DNA of 53,729 bases from a virus. The stretch is from IMG/VR virus record IMGVR_UViG_3300036846_000650, positions 1 to 53,729 of that record. One strand, given 5' to 3'. Below the pieces are notes generated by a model that was not told the origin of the DNA, made no database searches, and saw nothing but the letters and a program-made list of their open reading frames with translations. Below, piece after piece: positions 38,754 through 46,673 of this stretch (position 1 is its first letter; every line of letters begins with the position of its first letter). Position numbers and translations under genes: made by a program.

Positions 38754-38885
38754 GTGGCCGTCGACTCCCTGGTGGGTCGGCGGCCGTTCGTGTCCCGAGC
38801 CGGCCAAGTGCTGCGCATCGTCGCGGTCTTCCTATTCTACCTTGTCATGCTCTTGTTGCTTGTGTGGTGGATGGCGGCCAGATGA
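38754..38885 (+). CDS. Small single-pass membrane protein (43 aa)
   Basis: GTG 38754 with a weak site. RRPFVSRAGQVLR followed by IVAVFLFYLVMLLLLVWWM as the span, ending MAAR in an ATGA overlap with the next gene. The overlap argues for translation even though the start is uncertain. Confidence 0.45.
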   Translation: MAVDSLVGRRPFVSRAGQVLRIVAVFLFYLVMLLLLVWWMAAR

Positions 38886-40717
38886 AAATCCGCATCACCG
38901 GTCGGTTCGACATCACGGTGGAGGTGCCCATGGGAAAGCCGCCAGAGCCGCCCGGCCAGGGCGGGACACCTCCGGGGCACGGCGGGACGCCTCCCGGACA
39001 GCAGCCCGAGCCGCCCGATCCCGGCATCCCGACGCCACCGGACCGACCACAGCCCATCCCACCCGAGCCACCCGACATCGAGGAGCCGCCGCCGGACATC
39101 GAGATCGAGCCGCCGCCTGTCGGGAGTATGCAGGCGCTCGTGATGCTCAGCGGCGTGAACTACGTGTTCAACGAGGCGGACGCGATCGACATCGGCTCCT
39201 ACGTGCACCCACACGGGCGCTTCACCATGGCCTGCCGGCGCGGCACCCTGCCGTCCTGCCCGCTACGGGTGGACTTCCGGCGCATCGATGGCTGGCAGTG
39301 CATCATCTTCGAGACCGGCGACCCGATGGCACCGGAGCCGCTCAATCTGCCGCCGTATGAGGTGCAGATCGTGGACGACGCCGGGGCGTTTCATCCGGTC
39401 CAGGTGCCCGACCAGTGGGCCTACAGCCGGTGGCGCTGGCAGTCCGGCAAGTGGCCGCTGGAGCTTCTCACGGTGGAGGACCTGACCACCGAAGGGCTGG
39501 TGCCCAACTACGACGCGGACATGACCGGCGGCACCGCCCATCCGCTGCCGCTGGCGACCTACGAGCCGATGGGCCTCGCCGGGCTCACCGCCAACATGCC
39601 CAACACGGGTGGCCGTTCGGATATCGGTCTATTCACGGATTGGGGTGGCGAATATCTCTGCACCCAGTCGGAGACCGCGCTGGCCTCGGTGCTGGCGCAG
39701 GCGGAGGCAGGCGGGACGATCCCGTGGATGATGCGGGACCTGGGCACCGGCGCGCCGCTCGATCTCATGAACGATTGGAAGTACGCGACAATCTATTGGG
39801 ACCCGAGCGCCAATCCCTACATTCCGAGCGCCAAGGACACCGGCATCTCGATCGACACCTCGCACCAGCCGGCGCTGGCTTATCTGCCGCTCCTGCTGAC
39901 CGGCGATCCGTATCACCTGGAGACGCTCCAATGTCAGGCGAATTTCGCCTTCCTGGAGACGCCGCGGAATTGGAATGAGGGTCAGGTCTGGCAATGCCCG
40001 GGAACTGGCCAGACTCGCAGTATGGCGTGGAACATCAGGACAATAGGGTCCGCGCTTGCGATGACACCGGAGGAGGTGCCGTCCTGGCTGTTGCCCAAAG
40101 CGGTGCTGCACCAGATGCTGGCGCAGTGCGTCAAGGGCACCAATGCCATCATGCAGGAAGGCGGGAACAATCGGACGGTCCTGCACGCGATCGACGTGGG
40201 CCTGCCGGGCGGCGACGAAGGTGCACCGGGCGGCTATTACCCCTCCAATTGCTACAGCCGTTGCTGGCAGACCAGTTTTTTCGCGCAAGCGGTCGGATGG
40301 CTCGCGCAGCTTCACCGGGAATTGGCACCGTTGGCCGGCTATATCGCGAAAAACATGATCGCGCGCGCCGACGGGCTGCACTGGGACAGCACCTATCCGG
40401 CTCCCTACGCCCTGCTGTTGCGGCCGGCCTACGAGGCTGATTGGTTCGATAGCTGGCAGGTGTGCTGGGAGTCCAACGCGGCCATCCTGGGCGTGCCTGC
40501 GGCCCCGCTGTCCAATCAGCTTAAGGCGGTGGGGGACTACGAAGGCGGCTTCTACGGCGGCCTCGCAGCCCTAGCACAGGGGCACGCCGCTGGGGTGTCG
40601 GATATCCCCGCCGAGATCAACGCGGCGCTCGATCATTACAGCGGGCAGGTGGCTGCGCTACTGGCCACCGGCGGGAATAATTATCTCACCTGGAATAACG
40701 CCATCGCGCTGCCCTAG
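38882..40717 (+). CDS. Large toroid-like protein with Pro-rich N-terminus, glycan-active candidate
   Basis: 611 residues from ATG 38882 (ATGA overlap). Residues ~1-15 form a short beta start, and ~17-75 are Pro/Gly-rich (PPGQGGTPPGHGGTPPG). The rest has QWAYSRWRWQSGKWPLELL, MTGGTAHPLPLATYEPMGLAGLT, GRSDIGLFTDWGGEYLCTQ, SIDTSHQPALAYLPLLLTGDPYHLETLQ and SMAWNIRTIGSALAMTPEE. The helix-rich layout with conserved Trp/His/Tyr recalls (alpha/alpha)6-toroid polysaccharide lyases and hydrolases. No lyase catalytic set could be confirmed. No signal peptide. Next to the PEP-CTERM genes, a role on host surface glycan is inferred. Confidence 0.6.
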   Translation: MKIRITGRFDITVEVPMGKPPEPPGQGGTPPGHGGTPPGQQPEPPDPGIPTPPDRPQPIPPEPPDIEEPPPDIEIEPPPVGSMQALVMLSGVNYVFNEADAIDIGSYVHPHGRFTMACRRGTLPSCPLRVDFRRIDGWQCIIFETGDPMAPEPLNLPPYEVQIVDDAGAFHPVQVPDQWAYSRWRWQSGKWPLELLTVEDLTTEGLVPNYDADMTGGTAHPLPLATYEPMGLAGLTANMPNTGGRSDIGLFTDWGGEYLCTQSETALASVLAQAEAGGTIPWMMRDLGTGAPLDLMNDWKYATIYWDPSANPYIPSAKDTGISIDTSHQPALAYLPLLLTGDPYHLETLQCQANFAFLETPRNWNEGQVWQCPGTGQTRSMAWNIRTIGSALAMTPEEVPSWLLPKAVLHQMLAQCVKGTNAIMQEGGNNRTVLHAIDVGLPGGDEGAPGGYYPSNCYSRCWQTSFFAQAVGWLAQLHRELAPLAGYIAKNMIARADGLHWDSTYPAPYALLLRPAYEADWFDSWQVCWESNAAILGVPAAPLSNQLKAVGDYEGGFYGGLAALAQGHAAGVSDIPAEINAALDHYSGQVAALLATGGNNYLTWNNAIALP

Positions 40718-40851
40718 AGCATCGCGCGGATCGCCACCATGACGCCACCGGCGATGATGCCCAGGATACCGACGATCACCAGCACCGCGACCGCGGTGAC
40801 CATCGCATATTGCCGGCGGTTAAGCTTCGGCTCTCTGGTGTCCGGGATCAC
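40714..40851 (-). CDS. Small membrane peptide (45 aa)
   Basis: GTG 40851 overlapping the stop of the HNH-like gene (GTGA). Polar N-terminus (IPDTREPKLNRRQY) then AMVTAVAVLVIVGILGIIAGGVMVA as one span. Last gene of the minus operon that begins near 42671. Overlaps the convergent plus gene by 4 bp. Confidence 0.55.
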   Translation of the reverse strand: MIPDTREPKLNRRQYAMVTAVAVLVIVGILGIIAGGVMVAIRAML

Positions 40852-41144
40852 AGGAAGTACTTCGCGGTGTCATCGCCGATGGCCGGCGAGGTCTGGGCCA
40901 GGAGTCGGGCGATGCCGGTGAGGTCGAGCTTGTAGTGCGCCTCGAAGGTCATCCAGCCCATGAGGTGGCCCTCGGAGTGATGCTCCGAGCACAGCGGCAC
41001 TGCCCACCGGTCACTGGGCTTCATCCCGGTGCCGGCGACGCTGGCGGAGCGGACGTGGTGGGCGTGGACGCCGATCGCGACGTGGCAGCCCGGCACGCAG
41101 CAGGGCAGCGACCTGACCCAGCGCAGGTGAGCCGGCGACTTCAT
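40848..41144 (-). CDS. DUF968/Ref-like HNH nuclease-family protein
   Basis: 98 residues, ATG 41144 in an ATGA overlap. HLRWVRSLPCCVPGCHVAIGVHAHHVRSASVAGTGMKPSDRWAVPLCSEHHSEGH gives Cys-x3-Cys, the His-His pair and the Cys-x2-His-His of this family, followed by MTFEAHYKLDLTGIARLL. Related proteins include the P1 Ref RecA-dependent nuclease and ninja-type phage recombination proteins. Nuclease activity is inferred. Confidence 0.75.
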   Translation of the reverse strand: MKSPAHLRWVRSLPCCVPGCHVAIGVHAHHVRSASVAGTGMKPSDRWAVPLCSEHHSEGHLMGWMTFEAHYKLDLTGIARLLAQTSPAIGDDTAKYFL

Positions 41145-41611
41145 GGGCCGCACTCAATGGTCCGGTCACCGGAGAATGGCGCTACCCGAGTCTCGCACTC
41201 GCGGGTCTTGCCGTCCTGGGTGGTGATCACGGTGTGGCTGCCGCGGTCGAACGGGTTGGCGTAGTTGCGCCCGCTGAAGGGTTTGCCGTCGGTGCCGACG
41301 CCCTCGAAGCTGTAGCCGCGATCGAACGGGTTCTGCCGGGTCGTCACAGACTGGGCCTGTGCGCAGCCCAGGAGCGCGCCCAGGAGCGACAAGAACAGGA
41401 TGGCTAGTAGCACGCGGCCGGTGAAGCTGAGCCGTCCACGGGGCTCCTGGGCCGTCTGCGGGCCGATCTCGATCTGGATGCGGATACGCTGCCGGCGCGG
41501 TGGCTCCGGCGGCTTGGGCGGCGGCAGGATGTCGGCCTCCGGGCTGATCGCCAGCGGGCCTAGCAGGTAGTCGAAGGAGCCGCGCTGGGGCGGCTTGCGG
41601 GTGTCGATCAT
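41141..41611 (-). CDS. Membrane-anchored hypothetical protein
   Basis: 156 residues. Cytoplasmic Pro-rich N-terminus, then TGRVLLAILFLSLLGALLGCAQAQ as a span or late signal (the Leu-Gly-Cys motif could be a lipobox), then an exported tail with the repeated word NPFDRG (QNPFDRGYSF and ANPFDRGSHT). Function unknown. ATGA overlaps on both sides. Confidence 0.6.
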   Translation of the reverse strand: MIDTRKPPQRGSFDYLLGPLAISPEADILPPPKPPEPPRRQRIRIQIEIGPQTAQEPRGRLSFTGRVLLAILFLSLLGALLGCAQAQSVTTRQNPFDRGYSFEGVGTDGKPFSGRNYANPFDRGSHTVITTQDGKTRECETRVAPFSGDRTIECGP

Positions 41612-41970
41612 CAGCGGTCTCCATCAAATGGGATGTCGGCGGGCACGGCCGGCTGCGCAGCCGGATACCGGCCCCAGCGCATCATGGTGGTCCACACCTC
41701 CGAATAGGCATCGTGGCGGTCGTCCTCCAGCACGCTGTCCTTGAAGTTGGGATAATCGATCCGATCCACTTCCGCGGCCATGGCGCGCTTCACCAGCTTG
41801 CGCCCGACATAGGCGCGGAATTGGTAGTCGCGTTGTGGCGTGGCGGTCACCCGGATGCCGGGGAACACCGTCAGGATATCGGCCTCACGCCGGGCGCGCA
41901 CCAGCAGCAGGTTGCGGCGCTTCGGCAATTGCACGATCGACAGGAAAGCGTCGTTAATAAATACCCACAT
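41611..41970 (-). CDS. Conserved phage hypothetical protein
   Basis: 119 residues. MWVFINDAFLSIVQLPKRRNLLLVRARREADI, then FPGIRVTATPQRDYQFRAYVGR is a widely distributed phage pattern with no known function. Start abuts the upstream stop (TAAATG). Confidence 0.7.
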   Translation of the reverse strand: MWVFINDAFLSIVQLPKRRNLLLVRARREADILTVFPGIRVTATPQRDYQFRAYVGRKLVKRAMAAEVDRIDYPNFKDSVLEDDRHDAYSEVWTTMMRWGRYPAAQPAVPADIPFDGDR

Positions 41971-42117
41971 TTATTCGTCCTCGTCGTCAAATAGGGAAGC
42001 TGAATCGGGATCGGCCTCACGCTCGCAGCACGGGCAGAACGAGGTGCGCGGCGTGTCGAGCGTCTCGTCCCATTCGTTCGGGCATTCCTCGCAGTAGAAG
42101 GTGTAAGTGCGGGGCAT
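41971..42117 (-). CDS. Small zinc-ribbon protein (48 aa)
   Basis: YTFYCEECPNEWDET and TSFCPCCEREADP supply two Cys-x2-Cys knuckles; the C-terminus is acidic (LFDDEDE). Chained in the minus operon. Too short for a function call. Confidence 0.6.
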   Translation of the reverse strand: MPRTYTFYCEECPNEWDETLDTPRTSFCPCCEREADPDSASLFDDEDE

Positions 42118-42118
42118 C

Positions 42119-42310
42119 TCAGCGCTCCTGCACGGTGAAGGTGAACACCACCTTGGAATTCGGTCGGTTCATCGAGCCGTTGAGCGCCGCGGCCTCCCAT
42201 TCGGCGGTGGCCTTGTCGGTCCACATCTGGATGGTGCCATCCTTCTTGAGCCATGCCGCACGGGAGCCAGTCCGCCCGCCGGAGACTTCGCACCAGATGC
42301 TGTAGATCAT
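42119..42310 (-). CDS. Small hypothetical protein
   Basis: 63 residues from ATG 42310 (ATGA overlap). IYSIWCEVSGGRTGSRAAWLKKDGTIQMWTDKATAEWEAAALN, then FTFTVQER suggests a small alpha/beta protein similar to phage proteins of unknown function. Confidence 0.6.
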   Translation of the reverse strand: MIYSIWCEVSGGRTGSRAAWLKKDGTIQMWTDKATAEWEAAALNGSMNRPNSKVVFTFTVQER

Positions 42311-42474
42311 CACTCGGTCTCCTTCAGGGCTTTGGCCATCCAGGCCGCCCAGACGGCGGTAGCGGCATCCTCGCGGGCCTGTGGCAGATCGCGCAGGACA
42401 GCCGCGTAGGCGCGCTGTGCGTCCTCGTGAGCCGCCTTGCGGATGGTCTGGGGGGAGCGGGCGGAGACGATCAC
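42310..42474 (-). CDS. Small helical protein (54 aa)
   Basis: GTG 42474 overlapping the membrane protein stop. IRKAAHEDAQRAYAAVLRDLPQAREDAATAVWAAWMAKALKETE is entirely helical. No family recognised. Confidence 0.5.
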   Translation of the reverse strand: MIVSARSPQTIRKAAHEDAQRAYAAVLRDLPQAREDAATAVWAAWMAKALKETE

Positions 42475-42671
42475 AGCACCACCGCCCGGCCCAGGCGGGC
42501 CATGGTGAGCCCGGACAGCACGCCCAGGATGCCAAACGCGGTGGCGATGGCGAGCACCGGCACCGGCGCGGGATCGATCAGGAAGGAGCCGATCGCGCAG
42601 TCGATGGCGGCGACGAAGAAAGCGATAATCCCGAAGTAGATCGGGGTCAGGATTTTTTCGGAGAGTTTCAT
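42471..42671 (-). CDS. Two-span membrane protein (66 aa)
   Basis: ATG 42671. MKLSEKILTPIYFGIIAFFVAAIDCAIGSFLI and PVLAIATAFGILGVLSGLTMA are two hydrophobic spans with polar ends. First gene of the long minus chain; preceded by the GCAATTCCGCTC leader. Holin-like size and topology, but position in an early block argues against lysis. Confidence 0.6.
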   Translation of the reverse strand: MKLSEKILTPIYFGIIAFFVAAIDCAIGSFLIDPAPVPVLAIATAFGILGVLSGLTMARLGRAVVL

Positions 42672-42693
42672 CGGGGAGTTTCCAAATTCGCCA

Positions 42694-42763
42694 GAGCGGA
42701 ATTGCCCCGGCGACACCTGGAAATATATTCAGGACGGTCGATTAAATCAAGCGAAAAATACGC
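42694..42763 (-). promoter_or_regulatory. Promoter TTGATT-N17-TATATT with GCAATTCCGCTC leader
   Basis: -35 at 42745-42750, -10 at 42722-42727, leader word at 42694-42705. GCGTATTTTTCGC (42751-42763) lies directly upstream of the -35. Shared with sites near 45120 and 46674. Confidence 0.6.
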
Positions 42764-42776
42764 AAACAGCGAATTT

Positions 42777-43391
42777 TCACGATGGCCGGATTATCTCCTG
42801 TTGCTTGAATAGCCCGGCGGCTTCCAGACGCGCGCGCAGGGCCACCCGCTCCTCCTCCGGCAATATCCGGTCCGGCAGGATATCGTGCATCCGGCCTCTG
42901 CCCACGCCTGAGTCAAAGGGCTTGATGCTGGCCGGCTTGCCGTTGGCACCACGGACGATCTCACCGGTGGTGATGTCGGCGTGCCGCTCGCCGGTCGCAT
43001 CGTCCAGCCATGTGGTCTGCACGGCCACGATCTCGATCCGATCCTCAGCTTCGGCTGTCGGCACGGCCACGATCCTGGCCTCTTTTTCGGCTTTGGTCTC
43101 GCCGGGGATCGGGTGGATACTGCGCATCCAGGCTTCGCCGATGAAGGTGAGGCAGTTGGCTCCCATGGCGAGGCAGAGCAATTTCACCGCATTCATGGTG
43201 TTGGCCTTCTCGTGGTCATTCTGCCACGTGGCGGGCACGATATTGATGGCGGTGGCGTTGCGCAGCACGAACATCGACACGACCGTGCCATCGGTCAGGA
43301 TCATCTGCTTGGCAAACTCGAAATCGAATCTGATCTGCTTGGCATAATCGAGCTTGCCATCCTTGCCGGTGGCGGTGTGGGGCTTGCGCAT
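42777..43391 (-). CDS. Hypothetical protein
   Basis: 204 residues, ATG 43391 with AAAGGAATTTCCTG upstream. DYAKQIRFDFEFAKQMILTDGTVVSMFVLRNATAINIVPATWQND, then MNAVKLLCLAMGANCLTFIGEAWMRS suggest an alpha/beta protein. No family recognised. Confidence 0.6.
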   Translation of the reverse strand: MRKPHTATGKDGKLDYAKQIRFDFEFAKQMILTDGTVVSMFVLRNATAINIVPATWQNDHEKANTMNAVKLLCLAMGANCLTFIGEAWMRSIHPIPGETKAEKEARIVAVPTAEAEDRIEIVAVQTTWLDDATGERHADITTGEIVRGANGKPASIKPFDSGVGRGRMHDILPDRILPEEERVALRARLEAAGLFKQQEIIRPS

Positions 43392-43404
43392 CAGGAAATT
43401 CCTT

Positions 43405-44061
43405 TCAATACCAAGTGCGGACCGCGGCGACCATGTAATCCTGGCCTTTATCCGCGGGGTCATCCTTGACGGTGAACGCCTCCACGGTGCCGTGCCAGTG
43501 GCCATCCGAGATCGGGGTGGGAATACTGAAGCGGCTGTTCGCCGCCAGCTTCTGAATCAGATCGGGGTGGTCGCTGATCGCCTTCATGTCGCGCAGCAGC
43601 GCCTCCTCGGTCCGGTCGCGGCCACGATCGAGCCGGCGGGCCAGGGCGTGGTAGTTGAAATTCACCAGTGGCGCGCTCTCGATCTTCAGCCCGATGTTGC
43701 GGCGGCCGATCCGCACCGTGTGCATGGCGACGGTCAGGTCCTGCTCCTCCCATTCCGCCCGAAACTGGGTGCCGGCGGACAGCCGCACCTCGCGGAGTTC
43801 GATCCCGCCCGGGAGCTTCGTGGTAGTGCCGGCCCAGCGGAATTCCAGGGCGGAGGCATGGTAGGATGCGAGCAGCGCCTGGATGTGCGCCGGGCGGAGG
43901 CTGCGGCCTGGATAGCGGTCCCATCGCGCGGAGGCGACTTCTATTGCCCCCTCGGTGATCTCCCGCCAGCGGTTGCCGTCGGCCATCACGCGTTGGCGCA
44001 GGGCGCGCACCCGGCCGAGCGACTCCCGGGTGATCGGGGCGCTCTCGAAGTAATCGTTCAC
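43405..44061 (-). CDS. Hypothetical protein
   Basis: 218 residues. RVRALRQRVMADGNRWREITEGAIEVASARWDRYPGRS is helical; HTVRIGRRNIGLKIESAPLVNFNYHALARRLDRGRDRTEEALLRD follows. No family recognised. ATGA overlap with the upstream AT-hook gene. Confidence 0.6.
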   Translation of the reverse strand: MNDYFESAPITRESLGRVRALRQRVMADGNRWREITEGAIEVASARWDRYPGRSLRPAHIQALLASYHASALEFRWAGTTTKLPGGIELREVRLSAGTQFRAEWEEQDLTVAMHTVRIGRRNIGLKIESAPLVNFNYHALARRLDRGRDRTEEALLRDMKAISDHPDLIQKLAANSRFSIPTPISDGHWHGTVEAFTVKDDPADKGQDYMVAAVRTWY

Positions 44062-44300
44062 GGCCGCTCCTCCCGGCGCTGGCGCGGGCCACTGTCCTTC
44101 GAGCCCCTAGGACGGCCTCGGGGCCGCGGTGGGCCCTCTGGCGGCGTCCGGGTAGGTGGTAGGCCGTCCAGCTTGGCCAGGGCGCGTACGTGCCTCACAA
44201 GGGCATATGCGCCGTGCCGCCAGATCAGCCGGCGCAGCGTCCGGGTGGTCTCGGTGGAGAGCCCCGGGATCGGTGGCTTCCAGCCCGCTCGCAACGCCAT
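44058..44300 (-). CDS. Small basic protein with AT-hook
   Basis: 80 residues, AAAGGAGACTTCCC before ATG 44300. The C-terminus PPRPRGRPRGSKDS is an AT-hook-like GRP core; the rest is basic helix. Likely binds A/T-rich DNA, perhaps the A-tract elements in this genome's promoters; the latter is speculation. Confidence 0.65.
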   Translation of the reverse strand: MALRAGWKPPIPGLSTETTRTLRRLIWRHGAYALVRHVRALAKLDGLPPTRTPPEGPPRPRGRPRGSKDSGPRQRREERP

Positions 44301-44312
44301 GGGAAGTCTCCT

Positions 44313-44453
44313 TTAAGCCGGTGGCAGCCGCTTGGCGGTCACCACGATTTCTGGAATGTCCTGTTGCGGCGGGAGGGAGTATTCCCAAGAGAGGAATACC
44401 CCAGCGCCGACAAGCAGGTGCAGGATCAGCGAGATCAGGGCCAGCTTGGCCAT
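44313..44453 (-). CDS. Small membrane-anchored peptide (46 aa)
   Basis: MAKLALISLILHLLVGAGVFLSW is a signal anchor, followed by QQDIPEIVVTAKRLPPA. The ending EIVVTAKR resembles the VTAKR word in the hub linker but is too short to mean much. ATGA overlap with the upstream gene. Confidence 0.5.
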   Translation of the reverse strand: MAKLALISLILHLLVGAGVFLSWEYSLPPQQDIPEIVVTAKRLPPA

Positions 44454-45094
44454 CACGCCACCCCCTCGCAGGAGAGGGCGGCGGTGGTCTTGGCACCCCA
44501 GGGTAGTCCGAAGTGCTCAGCGCAGTCCGGGCCATACCCGACGGCCTTGCTGTCCGGGTGGGTCAGTTCCTTCTGGCAGAAGCAGCAGTGATGGGTGGCG
44601 ACGCCGTAGGCTGCCGCGGTGCCGGCCGGGTCGTTGGCCAGCACGGCGAGGAGCCCGGCCACCGCAAGCTGGGTGGCATGGTCCACCTTGCCCGACACCT
44701 GCCACGCGCCGTCCGGGCTGACGCGGCCATACCAGACGTTGGAGCCAAACTTGCCGCCGTCGGTGACGTTCACCGTGCCCGGCTGCTTGGCCTTCTCGCC
44801 CGCGAGCGACAGCACGATCTTGCGGCCATCGTTGAGCTTCAGGGCGATCTTGGGGAATGCCTTGTGCTGCTTGGCGGCGGCGAATAGCGCGATGACGCCA
44901 GCGAAGTTGCCCACCTCGACCGCGGGAGCGGCTGCCGGCGCGGTGCCGGTGGCGCGCTGCGCCAGCTTCATGATCCAATACATCTGCTTCTCGGAGGGAT
45001 GGCTGGCCGACAGCAGGGAGTGGGCGAAAGCCTGATCCTTGGCGGGCAGGCTGGCGAGGTTTTCGGTGAGGGTGATGATCGGGTTGATTTCCAT
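44453..45094 (-). CDS. DUF6011-like zinc-binding protein
   Basis: 213 residues from ATG 45094. N-terminal helices (LSASHPSEKQMYWIMKLAQRA), a central beta domain (NVTDGGKFGSNVWYGRVSPDGAWQV), and a C-terminal zinc module (HHCCFCQKELTHPDSKAVGYGPDCAEHFGLPW) of the DUF6011 kind, found in many phages. Function unknown, possibly nucleic-acid binding. Its leader carries the shared GCAATTCCGCTC word. Confidence 0.75.
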   Translation of the reverse strand: MEINPIITLTENLASLPAKDQAFAHSLLSASHPSEKQMYWIMKLAQRATGTAPAAAPAVEVGNFAGVIALFAAAKQHKAFPKIALKLNDGRKIVLSLAGEKAKQPGTVNVTDGGKFGSNVWYGRVSPDGAWQVSGKVDHATQLAVAGLLAVLANDPAGTAAAYGVATHHCCFCQKELTHPDSKAVGYGPDCAEHFGLPWGAKTTAALSCEGVA

Positions 45095-45119
45095 CGGGGT
45101 GGTTCCGTCTGAAGGGCCC

Positions 45120-45175
45120 GAGCGGAATTGCTCCGGCCACGACGAAAATATACGCATTTCGGGTATTTTTCGCAA
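45120..45175 (-). promoter_or_regulatory. Promoter TTGCGA-N17-TATATT with GCAATTCCGCTC leader
   Basis: -35 at 45170-45175, -10 at 45147-45152, leader word at 45120-45131. GAAAAAATAC and GTATTTTTC flank the -35 as an imperfect inverted repeat. Confidence 0.6.
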
Positions 45176-45210
45176 GGGAAAAAATACACCAAATCTGAAT
45201 TATTTTAATT

Positions 45211-45348
45211 CGGCTGGTGGTAGCGTTTCAGCGCATTCCACCTAACGCCAGCCGTTGGCGACCCCTCCGGGGTCCGGTGCTGTTTTACCGGTAGCTGACC
45301 GGCTTCGCTTCATCGGGTGCAGCCCGACTAGCCGGGAGCGACCCCGGC
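45211..45348. ncRNA. Five consecutive stem-loops without ORF (structured RNA candidate)
   Basis: Stems in order: CGGCTGG/CCAGCCG (45211-45254, with inner pairing), GACCCC/GGGGTC (45260-45274), CCGGT/ACCGG (45288-45302), TCGGG/CCCGA (45313-45327), GCCGGG/CCCGGC (45331-45348). A second CCGGT at 45274 can pair with ACCGG at 45287, an alternative that excludes the third stem. The 420-bp interval 45095-45515 has no convincing gene; apart from the promoter it holds this structure and about 165 bp with no recognised feature. The strand cannot be decided from base pairing. Confidence 0.4.
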
Positions 45349-45515
45349 ACGTCTGAATAAGGGAGGGCGGCCAGCCTTACCCGTACCGTTTTAAGCCCAC
45401 CTAGGGATTGCCCCTTGTCCAGCCCGGCCATGAATGATCACAGGGGTGACCGGGAGGTGGGGAGGCTGGCCATGTCGCGTTGTGCCCTCGTCAACTGTGA
45501 AACCGGTGGGACCCC

Positions 45516-46634
45516 CTATGCTGCCACGAGCGCCCGGCCGTTGGCGGTAGCGATCTCCGTCCACTGGCTCCTGGATAGGTCGATGATCTCGCCGCCCATG
45601 CGCTCGAATTCACTGGCGCGGTCATAGGACGACAGGTCCTCCGCCGTCCGCGTCACCGCGTTGTACAAGCCGTAGCGTGTCAGATCGCCACCCTCGATCA
45701 AGTTCTTCAGGACGGAGGAGCGCTCGCCCTCGTTCATCTCAAACTTGCGGGCGGTCAGTTCCACCACCTTGACCACGTCGGCCTCGATCGGCTGGCTGGC
45801 GGTGTCGGCGATCTTCTTGACCCGGGCCTCGAAGGCGGCCTCGTTGAAGGCACCGCGGACCACGTCGCGCACCTGCATCCAGATCGCCTTGTCGGTCTGG
45901 CGGCGGGTCTCGTCGGACAGCAACTCGCGGATATTGTCCACCACTGAGGAGAGATCGTGACGGGCCCCCAGGTGGCGCTTCTTCATGCCTTGGTCGGCAA
46001 ACACCGCGAGGTTGGTGCACGCCCTGGTCCAGACGCCGGACTCTACCGACAGCATACCAACGCCGACTTCTGAGTTGCTGATGATGACCGCGGGGGCGCA
46101 GGTGTCGAAGATGGTGTGGCTGCCGTCGCCCATGCGGCGGCCCGACGGGATGTCGAGATTGATGCTCTGGTCCACGCACTTGATGTAGAGCCGGCGTTCG
46201 GTGATCTGTGCGGAGACGACTTCGAGCCGAAGGTCCATCAGCACCGGCAGCACGGCCTCCGCCAGTTCGACATTCTCCAGCGGGCGGTAGCCGTCGGACA
46301 GGAAGGCGCGCATCCGGCCGTCCATGGTGCGGACCATCCGCTTGGCGCTGGGGTCCTGGGCCATCCAGGCGTTGACGTTCTGGGCCAGGAGGTCGGGCAT
46401 CTTGGCCAGCATCCGGTCGTAGTATTTGCCCGGAATGTTGGTGAAGGTGCCGATCTGGTCATGGGCCAGACTGTTGATGCCGAATTGTGTCTCATGGCCG
46501 ACGCGCATGGCCACGCCGCCATCGCCGTCGTTCATCATGGTGAGTGCCTTAACGGGCGCGATCAGATCGTGCTTGGCGTTGGCCTGCCGCTCGATCTCGC
46601 GGGCGAGGTCCTGGAGGGAGAGTCCGGTCTTCAT
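45516..46634 (-). CDS. DUF932 phage/plasmid-like protein
   Basis: 372 residues, AAGGAG 9 nt before ATG 46634. TNIPGKYYDRMLAKMPDLLAQNVNAWM, VRTMDGRMRAFLSDGYRPLENVELAEAVLP, then ISNSEVGVGMLSVESGVWTRACTNLAVF are typical of DUF932 proteins, which are common in phages and plasmids, are strongly expressed early and have no proven function. Promoter and GCAATTCCGCTC leader lie upstream. Confidence 0.85.
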   Translation of the reverse strand: MKTGLSLQDLAREIERQANAKHDLIAPVKALTMMNDGDGGVAMRVGHETQFGINSLAHDQIGTFTNIPGKYYDRMLAKMPDLLAQNVNAWMAQDPSAKRMVRTMDGRMRAFLSDGYRPLENVELAEAVLPVLMDLRLEVVSAQITERRLYIKCVDQSINLDIPSGRRMGDGSHTIFDTCAPAVIISNSEVGVGMLSVESGVWTRACTNLAVFADQGMKKRHLGARHDLSSVVDNIRELLSDETRRQTDKAIWMQVRDVVRGAFNEAAFEARVKKIADTASQPIEADVVKVVELTARKFEMNEGERSSVLKNLIEGGDLTRYGLYNAVTRTAEDLSSYDRASEFERMGGEIIDLSRSQWTEIATANGRALVAA

Positions 46635-46673
46635 AGGGGAAATGCTCCTTGGGGTGCAGTGTGCTGGTCGTCC

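Noticed and set aside
37308-40717. Host DNA contamination or prophage boundary explaining the PEP-CTERM genes
   Set aside because: The cassette is flanked on both sides by phage-like genes, its last genes use the same ATGA overlaps as the rest, and composition looks similar. Misassembly cannot be fully excluded without reads.
43354-44316. 320-codon plus-strand frame over the 43-44 kb minus genes
   Set aside because: Shadow frame; the minus genes form an overlapping chain with Shine-Dalgarno sequences.
45211-45348. tRNA or known riboswitch at the stem-loop cluster
   Set aside because: The hairpins do not form a cloverleaf, there is no T-loop GGTTCGA-type sequence or CCA end, and I recognise no riboswitch core.
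45415-45627. 70-codon plus frame after the stem-loop region
   Set aside because: Overlaps the 3' end of the DUF932 gene and has no ribosome-binding site or recognisable pattern.
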